From Massilia rubra (GTDB lineage: Bacteria; Pseudomonadota; Gammaproteobacteria; Burkholderiales; Burkholderiaceae_D), in the NCBI RefSeq assembly GCF_011682065.1, contig NZ_VUYU01000013.1, positions 118,095-182,094 of the forward strand: DNA of 64,000 nt, given 5' to 3'. Each line of letters begins with the position of its first letter. Position 1 is the stretch's first letter. Made by a program: the position numbers and the translations under genes. Under the pieces are notes generated by a model. It saw only the letters and a list, made by a program, of their open reading frames with translations, was not told the origin of the DNA and made no database searches. Shown here in pieces: positions 48,401-57,600 of this stretch.

Positions 48401-51400
48401 GCGCGCCTGGTCGCGTACCTGACGGCCAGGCCGGAAGGCGACGCCTCCGCGCTCGAGCCGGGCGCGCTGCGCCAGGCCTTGCTGGAGCACCTGCCCGAGT
48501 ACATGGTGCCAGGCGCGTTCGTGACGCTGGCGGCGCTGCCGCTCACGCCGAACGGCAAGCTGGACCGCAAGGCCTTGCCGGCGCCGGATGGCGCGGCACT
48601 GGCGCTTGCGCGCTACGTGGCGCCGCAAGGGGCCACCGAACAAGCGCTGGCCGCCATCTGGCAAGAACTGCTGGGGGTTGAGCGGGTCGGCCGCGAAGAC
48701 CATTTCTTCGACCTGGGCGGGCACTCGCTGCTGGCGGTGCAACTGGCCTCGCGGGTGCGCCAGCGCATGGGGGCCGAGCTGCCGCTGCGCACCCTGTTCG
48801 CGCGCCCACTGCTGCGCGAGCTCGCTGGCAGCCTGGCGCAACTGGCGTGCGCGCCGCTGGCGCCGATTGCGGCGGCCAGCCGCGCCGCGCCGCTGCCACT
48901 CTCGTTCGCGCAGCAGCGCCTGTGGTTCCTGGACCAGCTCGACCACGTGGCCGGGGCGGCGTACCACATGCCGGCCGGGCTGCGCCTGTCGGGCCAACTG
49001 GACACGGACGCGCTGGTGCGCGCGCTGGACCATATCGTGGCGCGCCACGAAAGCCTGCGCACCTGCTTTGTCGAGATCGACGGCGTGCCGTGGCAGAGCT
49101 TCGGCGCGGCGGGGCAGGGCATGGCGCTGGCGCGCCACGACCTGTCGCATTTGCGCGGGCATGAGCAGGAACAGGCCCTGGCCGCGCAGGCGCAGGATGA
49201 GGGCGCGGCGCCGTTCGACCTGGCGCGCGGGCCGCTGATCCGCGCGCGCCTGCTGCGCCTGGACGAGCAAGAGCACGTGCTGCTGGTGACCCAGCACCAC
49301 ATCGTTTCCGACGGCTGGTCGGTGGGGGTGCTGGTGCGCGAATTCGCGGCGCTGTACACGGCCTTCAGCCAGGCGCTGGACGATCCGCTGGCGCCGCTGG
49401 CGATCCAGTACGCCGATTACGCGCTCTGGCAGCGCGACTATCTGCAGGGCGAACGACTGGAACGCCAGCGTGGCTTCTGGAGCGCGCACCTGGCGGGCGC
49501 GCCGGCGCTGCTGGAACTGCCGACCGACCATCCGCGTCCGGCCCGGCAAAGCCATGCCGGCGCCAGCGTGGCGTTCGCCCTGCCGGCCGCGCTCACGGCG
49601 CAGCTGCAGGCGCTCGGCCAGCGCCATGGCGCCACCCTGTTCATGGTGCTGCTGGGGGCGTGGTCGGTGTTGATGAGCCGCTTGAGCGGACAGGACGATG
49701 TGGTGATCGGCACCCCGGTGGCAAATCGCCAGCGCGCCGAGGTCGAGCCCTTGATCGGCTTCTTCGTCAATACTCTGGCTGTGCGCGTGCGCCTGGACGC
49801 CGATTTGAGCGTGGCGCAGTTGCTGGAACAGGTCAAGGGCACGCTGCTGGACGCGTACGCGCACCAGGACATCCCGTTCGAACAAGTGGTCGAGGCTGTA
49901 AAGCCAGTCAGGAGCGTGGGTCATAGCGCCTTGTTCCAAACCATGCTTGTTCTTAACAACACACCTGGCGCCGTTCCAGCCGCGCTACCGGGGTTAACGC
50001 TCTCCCTGATCGACAGCGCCACGACCACCTGCAAGTTCGACATGGCGCTGTCGATGGTGGAAACCGGTGCCAGGCTGGAGGGAAACCTGACATATGCCAG
50101 CGATCTGTTCGAATCAAGCACCATCGAACGCTTCTTGGGATACTGGAGGACCTTGCTTGATGCCATGGTTGGCGATAAGCCGGGACAGGTCGCGCGCCTG
50201 CCCTTGCTCGACGCCGCCCAGCAGCGGACGCTGTTAACGGCGTGGAGCGCAAGGACCGATTACCGGGCTGACGCGTTGATCCATACGGTGTTCGAAGAGC
50301 AGGTCGCCGCCAATCCGGATACGCTGGCGATCGCCCACCAGACGGAGCGTTTGAGTTATGCCGCCCTGAACGCGCGCGCCAACCAGTTGGCGCAGCGCCT
50401 GTACCGGCTTGGCGCGACAGCCGACTCGGTGATCGGACTGCATGTCGAGCGCGGCGTGGCGATGGTGGTCGGCATTCTTGCCATCCTCAAGGCAGGCGCG
50501 GCCTATCTGCCGCTCGACGCGGCCCTGCCGGACGCCCGGATCGGATTCATGATCGAGGATGCGGGCGCCCGGATCGTGCTGACGCAGCGCAGCCTGGCAG
50601 GCGCCCACGGTCAGGACTGCGTGGCGCTGTGCCTGGATGATGAACAACTCCTGGACGGATGTCCGGACAGCGCGCCACCGTGCGCGGCCACGCCGGCCAG
50701 CCTTGCGTATGTGATCTATACCTCCGGCTCGACCGGGCAGCCCAAGGGCGTCATGGTCGAGCACCGCGCTGTCCTCAATTTGTGGCAGGCGTTGGCGCGC
50801 ACGGTGTTCGATGGGTGCCAGCGGCCCGCGCGGATCGCGCTGAACGCCGGCATTGCGTTCGACTCTTCCGTCAAAGGGCTGGTGCAACTTCTCTCTGGCC
50901 ACAGCCTGGTGGTGGTTCCGGCCGACGTACGCGCCGACGGGCATGCCATGCTGGCCTTCCTTGCGCAGCAGGGCATCGACGCTGTCGATTGCACACCGGT
51001 TCAGCTCGACATTCTGCTGGCCGCCGGCCTGCTCGACGCCGAACGCCGTCCCGAACGCATCCTGATCGGCGGCGAGGCGATCAATGCGGCAAGCTGGGAG
51101 CGCATTCAAGCCGATACCCGGACCCGCTTTTACAATGTGTACGGTCCCACGGAGTGCACGGTCGATGCGACTGTCGGCTTGATCAATGGTGCGCCAACGA
51201 GCGTGCACATCGGCGTGCCGATCGCCAATGCGCGGGTGTACGTGCTGGATCGCCATTTGCAGCCTCAGCCTCCCGGCGTCGTGGGCGAAATCTACATCGG
51301 CGGGGCGGGTGTGGCGCGCGGCTATCTCAATCGAAAGCAGCTGACGGCGGAACGCTTCTTGGTCGACCCCTTCAGCGAGCAAGCGGCGGCGCGCATGTAC

Positions 51401-52072
51401 AAGACGGGCGACCTTGGCCGCTGGCGCGCCGATGGTCGCCTTGGCTACCTCGGGCGCAACGATTTCCAGGTCAAGGTGCGGGGCATGCGCATCGAGTTGG
51501 GCGAGATCGAAGCCGCACTCGCCCAGCAGCCAGGGGTGCGCGCTGCCGTGGTGGTGGCGCGCGAGGATACGCCCGGTAACAAGCGCCTGGTGGCGTATCT
51601 GGCTCCCCTGGACGGGGCCGCGCCCGAGGCATTGCCCTTACGCCAGGCCCTGTTGCAAAGCTTGCCGGAATTTATGGTGCCCAGCGTATTCGTGACGCTC
51701 GCTACCTGGCCGCTCACGCCAAACGGCAAACTGGACCGCGATGCCTTGCCGGCGCCCGGCCAGGCCGCGCTGGTGCAGTCGCCTTTTGAGCCGCCACAGG
51801 GCGATGTCGAGCAGTTCATCGCGCGCATCTGGCAAACCTTGCTCGGTGTCGAGCGGGTCGGGCACAACGATCATTTCTTTGAACTGGGCGGCCACTCGCT
51901 TGCGTTGGTGCAGACCCGCTTTCAATTGGAGGAAAACTATTCCGTCAAACTCAATATCAGCCAGCTCTATTCGTTGCCGCGTCTGTGTGAAATCGCCGGT
52001 CATGTAGAGCAGCTGCTCGCGCTGCGCAAGGGCTCCACGGGGCGCAGACAGACAGTGTCACTCGATCTTTAA
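45482..52072 (+). CDS. two-module NRPS: TubC_N-C-A-PCP-C-A-PCP
   Basis: 2196 residues. TubC-type docking domain 1-52; C1 about 70-495 with HHIVSDG from His203; A1 about 520-1040 ('IYTSGTSGQPKG', 'NAYGPTETTV'); PCP1 with Ser1082 in 'LGGHSLLAVQ'; C2 about 1140-1565 with HHIVSDG from His1272; A2 about 1585-2095; PCP2 with Ser2139. No thioesterase or epimerase; the chain passes on. My hand-read ten-residue pocket codes: A1 DPENIGAVTK (no firm match; partly like one ornithine code), A2 DSKDLGVVDK (9 of 10 to the glutamate code DAKDLGVVDK). C1 must take the acyl chain from the ligase ACP, yet it is almost the same sequence as C2. Start ATG 45482 gives the normal TubC_N start MTIPELIDLF. Confidence 0.95.
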   Translation: MTIPELIDLFTARAIDVKVVDGNIKIHAAKGVVDDELLAQIKKHKQALIAALGVTGGGAIVPRRDDGMIDCSFAQQRLWFLDRLDHAAGAAYHMPAGLRLSGQLDTDALVRALDRIVARHESLRTCFVEVDGMPWQRVGAAGQGMALARHDLSHLRGHEQEQALAAQAQDESAAPFDLARGPLIRARLLRLGEREHVLLVTQHHIVSDGWSVGVLVRELTALYSAFSQALEDPLAPLSIQYPDYALWQRAYLQGERLERQRSFWSAHLAGAPALLELPTDHPRPARQSHAGASVAFALPAALTAQLQALGQRHGATLFMVLLGAWSVLMSRLSGQDDVVIGTPVANRQRAEVEPLIGFFVNTLAVRVRLDADPSVAQLLEQVKHTMLDAYAHQDIPFEQVVEAVKPVRSLAHSPLFQVMLTLNNTPQGSELSLPGLRLAKLEQTTTTTQCDLSLSLTAVDGALDGELVFASDLFEPASAERVLLYWRRILTTMADPAYQQHVGRIPLLAAPERDFVLAGLNSQQTVSPASELVHQLFEARVLAAPAAPAIVFGEQSLSYDALNRRANRLAHCLIAQGVKADDRVALCMARGPDLVVAMLAILKAGAGYVPLDPAYPEQRLAWMLDDSAPSALVTDADGAARWDGRLPGCPVIALAGPGSGALAGQPDGNPDPSSLGLGPSHLAYVIYTSGTSGQPKGVMVTHRNIAQHIAASIAHYGIGAGDCVLQFTSISFDPSAEQILCALGAGVRLLLRGEHVWTPEELGTLLRTHAVSVANIAPAYFASLGDTLAQADSLRLLIVGGDKLGQAALESLPVGCTLLNAYGPTETTVTATTFALAAGGPVPAAIPIGKPYGNTRVYVLDAYLQPVPLGVSGEIHIGGAGVARGYLNRPELTAERFVADPFSPEPDARMYKTGDLGRWRADGQLEYLGRNDFQVKLRGFRIELGEIEARLVACAGVREAVVLALAPPQGKGDARLVAYLTARPEGDASALEPGALRQALLEHLPEYMVPGAFVTLAALPLTPNGKLDRKALPAPDGAALALARYVAPQGATEQALAAIWQELLGVERVGREDHFFDLGGHSLLAVQLASRVRQRMGAELPLRTLFARPLLRELAGSLAQLACAPLAPIAAASRAAPLPLSFAQQRLWFLDQLDHVAGAAYHMPAGLRLSGQLDTDALVRALDHIVARHESLRTCFVEIDGVPWQSFGAAGQGMALARHDLSHLRGHEQEQALAAQAQDEGAAPFDLARGPLIRARLLRLDEQEHVLLVTQHHIVSDGWSVGVLVREFAALYTAFSQALDDPLAPLAIQYADYALWQRDYLQGERLERQRGFWSAHLAGAPALLELPTDHPRPARQSHAGASVAFALPAALTAQLQALGQRHGATLFMVLLGAWSVLMSRLSGQDDVVIGTPVANRQRAEVEPLIGFFVNTLAVRVRLDADLSVAQLLEQVKGTLLDAYAHQDIPFEQVVEAVKPVRSVGHSALFQTMLVLNNTPGAVPAALPGLTLSLIDSATTTCKFDMALSMVETGARLEGNLTYASDLFESSTIERFLGYWRTLLDAMVGDKPGQVARLPLLDAAQQRTLLTAWSARTDYRADALIHTVFEEQVAANPDTLAIAHQTERLSYAALNARANQLAQRLYRLGATADSVIGLHVERGVAMVVGILAILKAGAAYLPLDAALPDARIGFMIEDAGARIVLTQRSLAGAHGQDCVALCLDDEQLLDGCPDSAPPCAATPASLAYVIYTSGSTGQPKGVMVEHRAVLNLWQALARTVFDGCQRPARIALNAGIAFDSSVKGLVQLLSGHSLVVVPADVRADGHAMLAFLAQQGIDAVDCTPVQLDILLAAGLLDAERRPERILIGGEAINAASWERIQADTRTRFYNVYGPTECTVDATVGLINGAPTSVHIGVPIANARVYVLDRHLQPQPPGVVGEIYIGGAGVARGYLNRKQLTAERFLVDPFSEQAAARMYKTGDLGRWRADGRLGYLGRNDFQVKVRGMRIELGEIEAALAQQPGVRAAVVVAREDTPGNKRLVAYLAPLDGAAPEALPLRQALLQSLPEFMVPSVFVTLATWPLTPNGKLDRDALPAPGQAALVQSPFEPPQGDVEQFIARIWQTLLGVERVGHNDHFFELGGHSLALVQTRFQLEENYSVKLNISQLYSLPRLCEIAGHVEQLLALRKGSTGRRQTVSLDL
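45695..46690 (+). repeat. C-domain repeat, copy 1
   Basis: Codes for most of C1 of NRPS 1. Near-identical, gap-free copies are at 48902-49897 (shift 3207) and 62313-63308. Divergence is a scatter of single substitutions. Confidence 0.9.
47021..49889 (+). repeat. 2.87-kb A-PCP-C repeat, copy 1
   Basis: Runs from 'gattttgtac' just before A1 to near the end of C2 in NRPS 1. The second copy is at 60432-63300 with a constant shift of 13411 bases (no net insertion or deletion at the points compared) and few substitutions. Edges are sharp: before and after, the two genes differ. Confidence 0.92.
48902..49897 (+). repeat. C-domain repeat, copy 2
   Basis: Codes for most of C2 of NRPS 1; it lies inside the larger 2.87-kb repeat and matches the copies at 45695 and 62313. 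Confidence 0.9.
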
Positions 52073-52084
52073 TTGCAAGCGCAC

Positions 52085-52885
52085 ATGAAAAAACTCCATA
52101 TTGGCTTGATCAATATCATGCCGAACGCTGTCGAATACGAATGCCTGTTGCGCGCAGCGCTGGAAGACCACCAGCAAGATGTCGAGATCCATTGTATTCG
52201 GCTGGAAACCCATCGTTACCACAGCAGTCAGTCCGGATGCATGCCTTACCCGTCGTTCTTCGAGCTCGTTGAGCGTATCGATCTCGATCTTCTGATTCTC
52301 AGCGGAGCGCCAGTGGAACATCTGCCCTATGCCGAAATTAGCTATTGGCAAGAGTTGACGACGATCCTCGGTTTCGCTGAACGACGTGTCCGCTCGGTGA
52401 TGGGGATCTGTTTCGGCGGATTGGCACTGGCAAAATATCTGGGCGTCAACAAGCGCGTGCTGCCGGAAAAGCAATACGGGTTGTTCAACTTCAGGCTGAC
52501 GCCGGCGGGCGTGCGCAGCCTGGCTGGACAAGGTGCCGAATTTCATCTGCCTTACAGTTCCTGGGCCGAGCTCGACGCGGCCGACGTGGCGCGCTCCGGC
52601 CTGGAAGTGGTGGCCAGTTGCGATCAACTCGGCCCGGGCGTTTTGCAGTCGCGGGACCGCAAGTTCTTCATTGTGCTCGGTCATCCCGAATATACCGCCG
52701 ATACCTTGCGCGCGGAATGGATGCGCGATCAGGCAAAGGCCCTGGCCTACACCCACGCTTTCGACCACGCCTCCTTCGAGCGCATGCGTCAACAACTGCG
52801 CGCCGAAGCAGGCAACTTGCTCGCCCACTGGGTGAGCACCCACCTCGTACCCTCCAATCAGCCAACAAGTCTCGTCCATGAATAA
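52085..52885 (+). CDS. MetA-like homoserine O-acyltransferase-family protein
   Basis: 266 residues. 'LHIGLINIMPNAVEYE' (MetA has the same N-I-M-P core), 'LILSGAPVEHLPYAEISYW', catalytic Cys110 in 'MGICFGGLALAKY', and the dyad His200/Glu202 in 'VLGHPEY'. Spacing Cys to His is 90 residues, close to MetA of Escherichia coli (Cys142, His235, Glu237). The family moves a succinyl or acetyl group to the hydroxyl of homoserine. Inside an NRPS operon it may acylate a free or tethered hydroxy-amino acid rather than serve methionine synthesis. It starts 12 bases after NRPS 1 and overlaps the next gene by eight bases. ATG 52085 is used; a TTG four codons earlier is possible. Confidence 0.85.
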   Translation: MKKLHIGLINIMPNAVEYECLLRAALEDHQQDVEIHCIRLETHRYHSSQSGCMPYPSFFELVERIDLDLLILSGAPVEHLPYAEISYWQELTTILGFAERRVRSVMGICFGGLALAKYLGVNKRVLPEKQYGLFNFRLTPAGVRSLAGQGAEFHLPYSSWAELDAADVARSGLEVVASCDQLGPGVLQSRDRKFFIVLGHPEYTADTLRAEWMRDQAKALAYTHAFDHASFERMRQQLRAEAGNLLAHWVSTHLVPSNQPTSLVHE

Positions 52886-54512
52886 TCTGCAAGATCGACC
52901 TCACGAACCTCGCTTCTATTTGCGCGCGGACGCCTATTCGGAACCCTTGATCCTGAACTGGTATGCATGGCCATACCTGCTTGCACCGGTCAGTTGCGCG
53001 ATGCATTTCACGGGGCGTCATTATCGTCTGATGCGCTCCTTCGTCGCCAATTCGCATATCCATATCTCTGCCAGCAAAGAAAAGAGCCTGGTGGGCGGCG
53101 ATTTCGTGAACTGCAGCGCGGACCAGGTTGAGCAAGTACAGGCATTGATCACCCAGTTAGAGGTCGATTACGCCGATTTCTTCGACGTGCGAAAGTCGAT
53201 CACGGCCCTGAATGCGCTGCTGGAAAAGCAACAGGGTCATTCGCTCGAGAAACTCTATGGCGACATCCCCCCGAACTTGCGCGGCTACGTCGAGCTGATC
53301 TACGACATGCAACACCATGCCGATTTTCGCTTGATCGAAGGCTTGCTGTTCGAAGGCGATCTGTACAAGCCCGCAGCGCAGAGTCTGGCGTTCGGGCTGC
53401 TGTCGGATGAGGGCGAGCGGCCATTTGTGCTCAGTTCGCCGCGCCTGCCCGATCCGCACTCCCTGCATTTCAACACCGCCTTCGCCAATCCGACGATCGA
53501 CCGGCTGTTCGCGGCCCGCACGCAGGGATTGACGCACAGCGAACTGCGCGCGCTGCTGGCGGAAATGCCCGCGCAAGGCGGGCTCGACGCGATGGCCCTC
53601 TTTACCGAGGCCGCACCGGAACGACGCGGTCAGTCCCGTTCCACGCCGATGCGTATCCGCTATCTTGGTCATGCCGGGCTGTTGATCGAGACGGACCAGT
53701 TGTGCGTGGCCATCGACCCGGTGATCGCCTGCCGCGCGTCCGGCGGGGAAGGGGGCGCGCCGAGTTTTGCCGATCTGCCGGACCGGCTCGACTACATCTG
53801 CATTACGCACACGCATATGGATCACATGTGCATCGAGACCTTGCTTGAACTTCGCCACAAGACCGGGCAAGTGCTTGTGCCCAAGAATAGCGGCGGGAAT
53901 ATTGCCGATCCTTCCATGAAACTGATGCTCAAGTCGCTAGGTTTTTCGGTGCAGGAATTTGATGAAATGGAAGAGATCACGGTGGGCGCCATGCGCATCA
54001 AGGCGATTCCCTTTCTTGGGGAGCATGCCGATCTGAACGTACGTTCCAAGACGGCGTGGTGTTTCACTTTCCAGGATTTCACGGTGTTTTGTGGCGCGGA
54101 TTCTTCCTGTATCGATCCGGTCCTGTACGAGCGCATCGCCCGCGCGGTCGGCAAGATCGACCTGCTGTTTCTCGGCATGGAATGCGTCGGCGCTCCGATG
54201 AGCTGGCTGTACGGCGCCCTGTTTACCAAGCCGGTGGCGCGCGCGATCAATGAGTCCCGGCGCTTCAACGGGGCCGACTTCGCTTCCGCGCAACGCATGA
54301 TCGACATCATGCGTCCCACTGAGGTTGCCATTTACGCCATGGGCATGGAGCCCTGGTTCAAGTACTTCATGGGCACCGATTATGACGTCAACACGCACCA
54401 GATCGAACAATCCGATCGCCTGCTGGCATATTGCAGCGCCGCCGGCATCCACGCCGAGCGCTTGTACGGCAGCCGCCAGTGGGATCTGGAATGCCGCGCT
54501 ACCCCGGCATAA
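52878..54512 (+). CDS. metallo-beta-lactamase-fold putative aminoacyl beta-hydroxylase (CmlA/FrsH-like)
   Basis: 544 residues. The N-terminal half is a separate domain ('EPLILNWYAWPYLLAPVSCAMHFTGRHYRLMRSF', 'GGDFVNC'), not found in ordinary MBL hydrolases. The C-terminal half has the metal motif H-x-H-x-D-H at residues 311-316, 'FLGEHADL' (Glu382/His383) and 'CGADSS' (Asp408). This two-domain build and size match CmlA/FrsH, diiron oxygenases that hydroxylate the beta carbon of an amino acid bound to a PCP. If so, one residue of this peptide carries a beta-hydroxyl. Plain hydrolase function is the alternative. It is translationally coupled to the MetA-like gene. Confidence 0.78.
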   Translation: MNNLQDRPHEPRFYLRADAYSEPLILNWYAWPYLLAPVSCAMHFTGRHYRLMRSFVANSHIHISASKEKSLVGGDFVNCSADQVEQVQALITQLEVDYADFFDVRKSITALNALLEKQQGHSLEKLYGDIPPNLRGYVELIYDMQHHADFRLIEGLLFEGDLYKPAAQSLAFGLLSDEGERPFVLSSPRLPDPHSLHFNTAFANPTIDRLFAARTQGLTHSELRALLAEMPAQGGLDAMALFTEAAPERRGQSRSTPMRIRYLGHAGLLIETDQLCVAIDPVIACRASGGEGGAPSFADLPDRLDYICITHTHMDHMCIETLLELRHKTGQVLVPKNSGGNIADPSMKLMLKSLGFSVQEFDEMEEITVGAMRIKAIPFLGEHADLNVRSKTAWCFTFQDFTVFCGADSSCIDPVLYERIARAVGKIDLLFLGMECVGAPMSWLYGALFTKPVARAINESRRFNGADFASAQRMIDIMRPTEVAIYAMGMEPWFKYFMGTDYDVNTHQIEQSDRLLAYCSAAGIHAERLYGSRQWDLECRATPA

Positions 54513-54626
54513 GCAGGTAACGCGGCGGCGCGCCACGATCCATACCCACCATCGCGGCGGTCGCATTTGACGTGCGGCCGTCCAGGCTATTCAGACCAGT
54601 TAGACCATTGAGTATAAGAGACCGAC

Positions 54627-57600
54627 ATGAAATTATATGAGCTGATTGAATACATCGACGAACACGGCATCGCCGTCAGCGTCATCAATGGAAAACTGAA
54701 TCTGGAAGCGCCTGAAGGCGCGCTGACGGACATGGTGATGGATGCGCTGCGCGCAAACAAGGCAGCCGTCGCGGCGCATTTCGGGCGATCGCTGGCCGCG
54801 CTGGCAGGCGCCGACGCGCCAGTCGCGGCGGGTGACTATCCACTCTCGTTCGCCCAGCAGCGCCTGTTTTTCATCCAGCAGTTCGATCCCGCGATCGTGC
54901 ACTTTAACCTGGCCACCGAGTTGACCCTGGCCGACAGCATTGATCCAGGCCAGTTCGTCATCGCCGTTAACCGCGTGGTGAACCGGCATCCGATCCACCA
55001 GGTGCGCTACCTGATCGTCGATGGCAAGCTACGCCAGCGTTTCGATCCCGCCGCGCGTTTCCAGACCGATTGCGTCGACTTGCGCGAGCGCGACCCGGAG
55101 CAGCAAGAAGCGGCCCTGGCGGCCAGGCGCGAACTGCATGGCAATACCCCGTTCGACCTGGCGCGCGAGCCAGCCGTGCGCGCTTGCCTGTTCATGCGTG
55201 GCGCCGCGCCATCCATCCTCATGCTGGCATTCCATCACATTGCTACCGATGCCTGGTCGATTCGCCTGCTGACCGAAGAGATTGTCGCGGAATATCGCCA
55301 CATCCTTGCCGGTCAGGAAGCAACAGCCGCTGCGCCGGCCCTGGCCTACTTCAACTATGCTGCTTGGCAACAGACTTATCATGCCGAAGGCGGCTTCGAG
55401 GTCAGCCGCAGTTTCTGGCAGCAAGAACTGGCGCAACTCGACGGCGCCCTGGAATTGCCCTTCGATGCGGTGCGGCCGGCGCAGCAATCGTACAGCGGCG
55501 CATTGCGCACCATTGAACTTGACGGCGCTTTAGGCGCGCAGGTGGGGCGACACTGCGTGCAGCATGGGTTCACCGAGTTCAGCGCCTACCTGGGCGCATA
55601 CGCGCTTCTGTTATACAAACTGAGCGGTAAGACGGACCTGGTGATCGGCACCGACACCCATGGGCGCGACCATCCCGCGCTGCGGCAGATGATCGGATTT
55701 TTCGTCAATCAGTTAGCGCTGCGTATCAACGTCGACCCTCTGCTTGTCTCGTCGCAATTCCTGGCGTCGGTTCACCGGACCGTGCTACGGGCCTTCGACT
55801 ATCAAGATATGCCGTTCGATCAGATCGTCGATGATTTGAAGATCGAGCGCGATCTCGCCTATTCCCCGGTTTTTCAAGTGAAATTCCTGTTCGACCAGGC
55901 CGGCGCGACACGCGCCGGGCAACTGGTGCAAGCCGAGCAACAGCAGGGCGCCACCAAGTCCCAGTACGACCTGACCTTGAAGGTCGAAGCCGATCGCATC
56001 GTCGCGTTCTATAACGCCGACCTCTTCAGCGCAAGCACGGTTGATTATTGGCTGCGCTGCTATGTGGAGTTGATCGCGGCCATGGCCAGCCCCGTCGATA
56101 CCGCACTGGCCGATCTGCTCCGGAACGATCTGGCCGATGCCTTGTGCAAGCCGGAAGCGCCGGCCGACACCCGCCCGTGCGCCAATGTGCTGGCGCAAAT
56201 CGAACAGGCGATCGCCGCTACCCCCGATGCTTGCGCGGTCGCCGAGGTCGATGCGTGCATTGACTACCGCACCCTCGGTCGGCGCATGCGCCAGTTGAGT
56301 GCGAAATTGCGCGCGCTCGGCGTCAAGCGGGGCGACCGCATTGCCGTCTATCTGGATCGATCGATCGATATGACCGTGGCCATGCTGGCCGTCATGAGGG
56401 TGGGGGCGGTCTTCGTCCCTCTCGACACCAGTTATCCGCTCGAACATATCCAGTTCACGCTCGCCGACAGCGCCGCGGCCATCGTGATCAGTGAGCGCGA
56501 CCGCGCCGACGACTTCTGGGATTACTACGGTTTCGTGCTCGATATCGCCGCTTGCGACGACATCGGCGACGTGGCCGAGGACAGCACGGCGTTGCCGCAG
56601 CCTGACGATATCGCCTATTTGCTCTACACGTCCGGATCGACAGGCAACCCCAAAGGTGTGTTGATTCGCCATGCATCGCTGGACAATCTGTGCGCATGGT
56701 ATGTCGATTTCGCTGAAATCGCGCCGGCCAGCCGTGTCATGCTGATGATTCCGATTGGCTTCGATGCATCGATCAAGAACATCCTGGCGCCGTTAATGTG
56801 CGGCGCCACGCTGGTACTGGCCGGCTGCGGCCCTTTCGATGCCGAGGCGTTGCTGCGTCAAATCGACAGCGAACGGGTCACTCTGATCAACTGCGCGCCC
56901 AGCGCCTTCCACGCTCTTCTGAAGGTCGACCGCCAGGCCGATTTCCGCCGTCTTGCGTGCTTGCGCATGGTTGCACTCGGCGGCGAAGCGCTCGACCTCA
57001 AGGCATTGAATTCCTGGCTTGCCAGCCCGCACTGCAACGCCATCCTGGCGAATGTGTACGGCCCGACCGAGTGTGCGGATATTTCGCTGGCCTTCAAGGC
57101 CAGCGCGGCGCAATGGTTGCAACGTAAGAGCGTGACGATCGGCCTGCCCATCCCGAACACCCGTGCCTACATCGTCGATCAATACCTCAAGCCGTGCCTG
57201 CGCGGTGTCACCGGCGAGTTGCTGATCGCAGGGGCTGGCGTGGGGGCCGGTTACCATCAATTGCCGGTGCAGACGGCGGACAGTTTTGTCGAACTCGACT
57301 GGGTGGAGGGCACTGCCTACCGCACCGGCGACTATTGCCGCGTCGACCATGACGGCAACGTGATCTATCAAGGCCGGCGCGATGGCCAGGTCAAGATTCG
57401 CGGGAAACGGGTGGAATTGCAGGAGATTGCGCTACGGCTGAGCGAGCTGCTGGCCGACACACGGGTTTCGGTGCAGTTGTATGCCCGCGATCAGGTGGAA
57501 ATGCTGGTAGCATTCGCCGAAGGAGAGCACGATGGGGAGGCGTTGGCGCAGGCCAGGACCACCTTGGGCGAACGGCTGCCGCGCCACATGATTCCGCATC

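Noticed and set aside
47087..49939. A 950-codon minus-strand frame opposite NRPS 1, with a near-identical 925-codon one at 60558-63335
   Set aside because: Both are mirror images of the duplicated A-PCP-C block; the repeat of the shadow comes from the repeat of the real gene.
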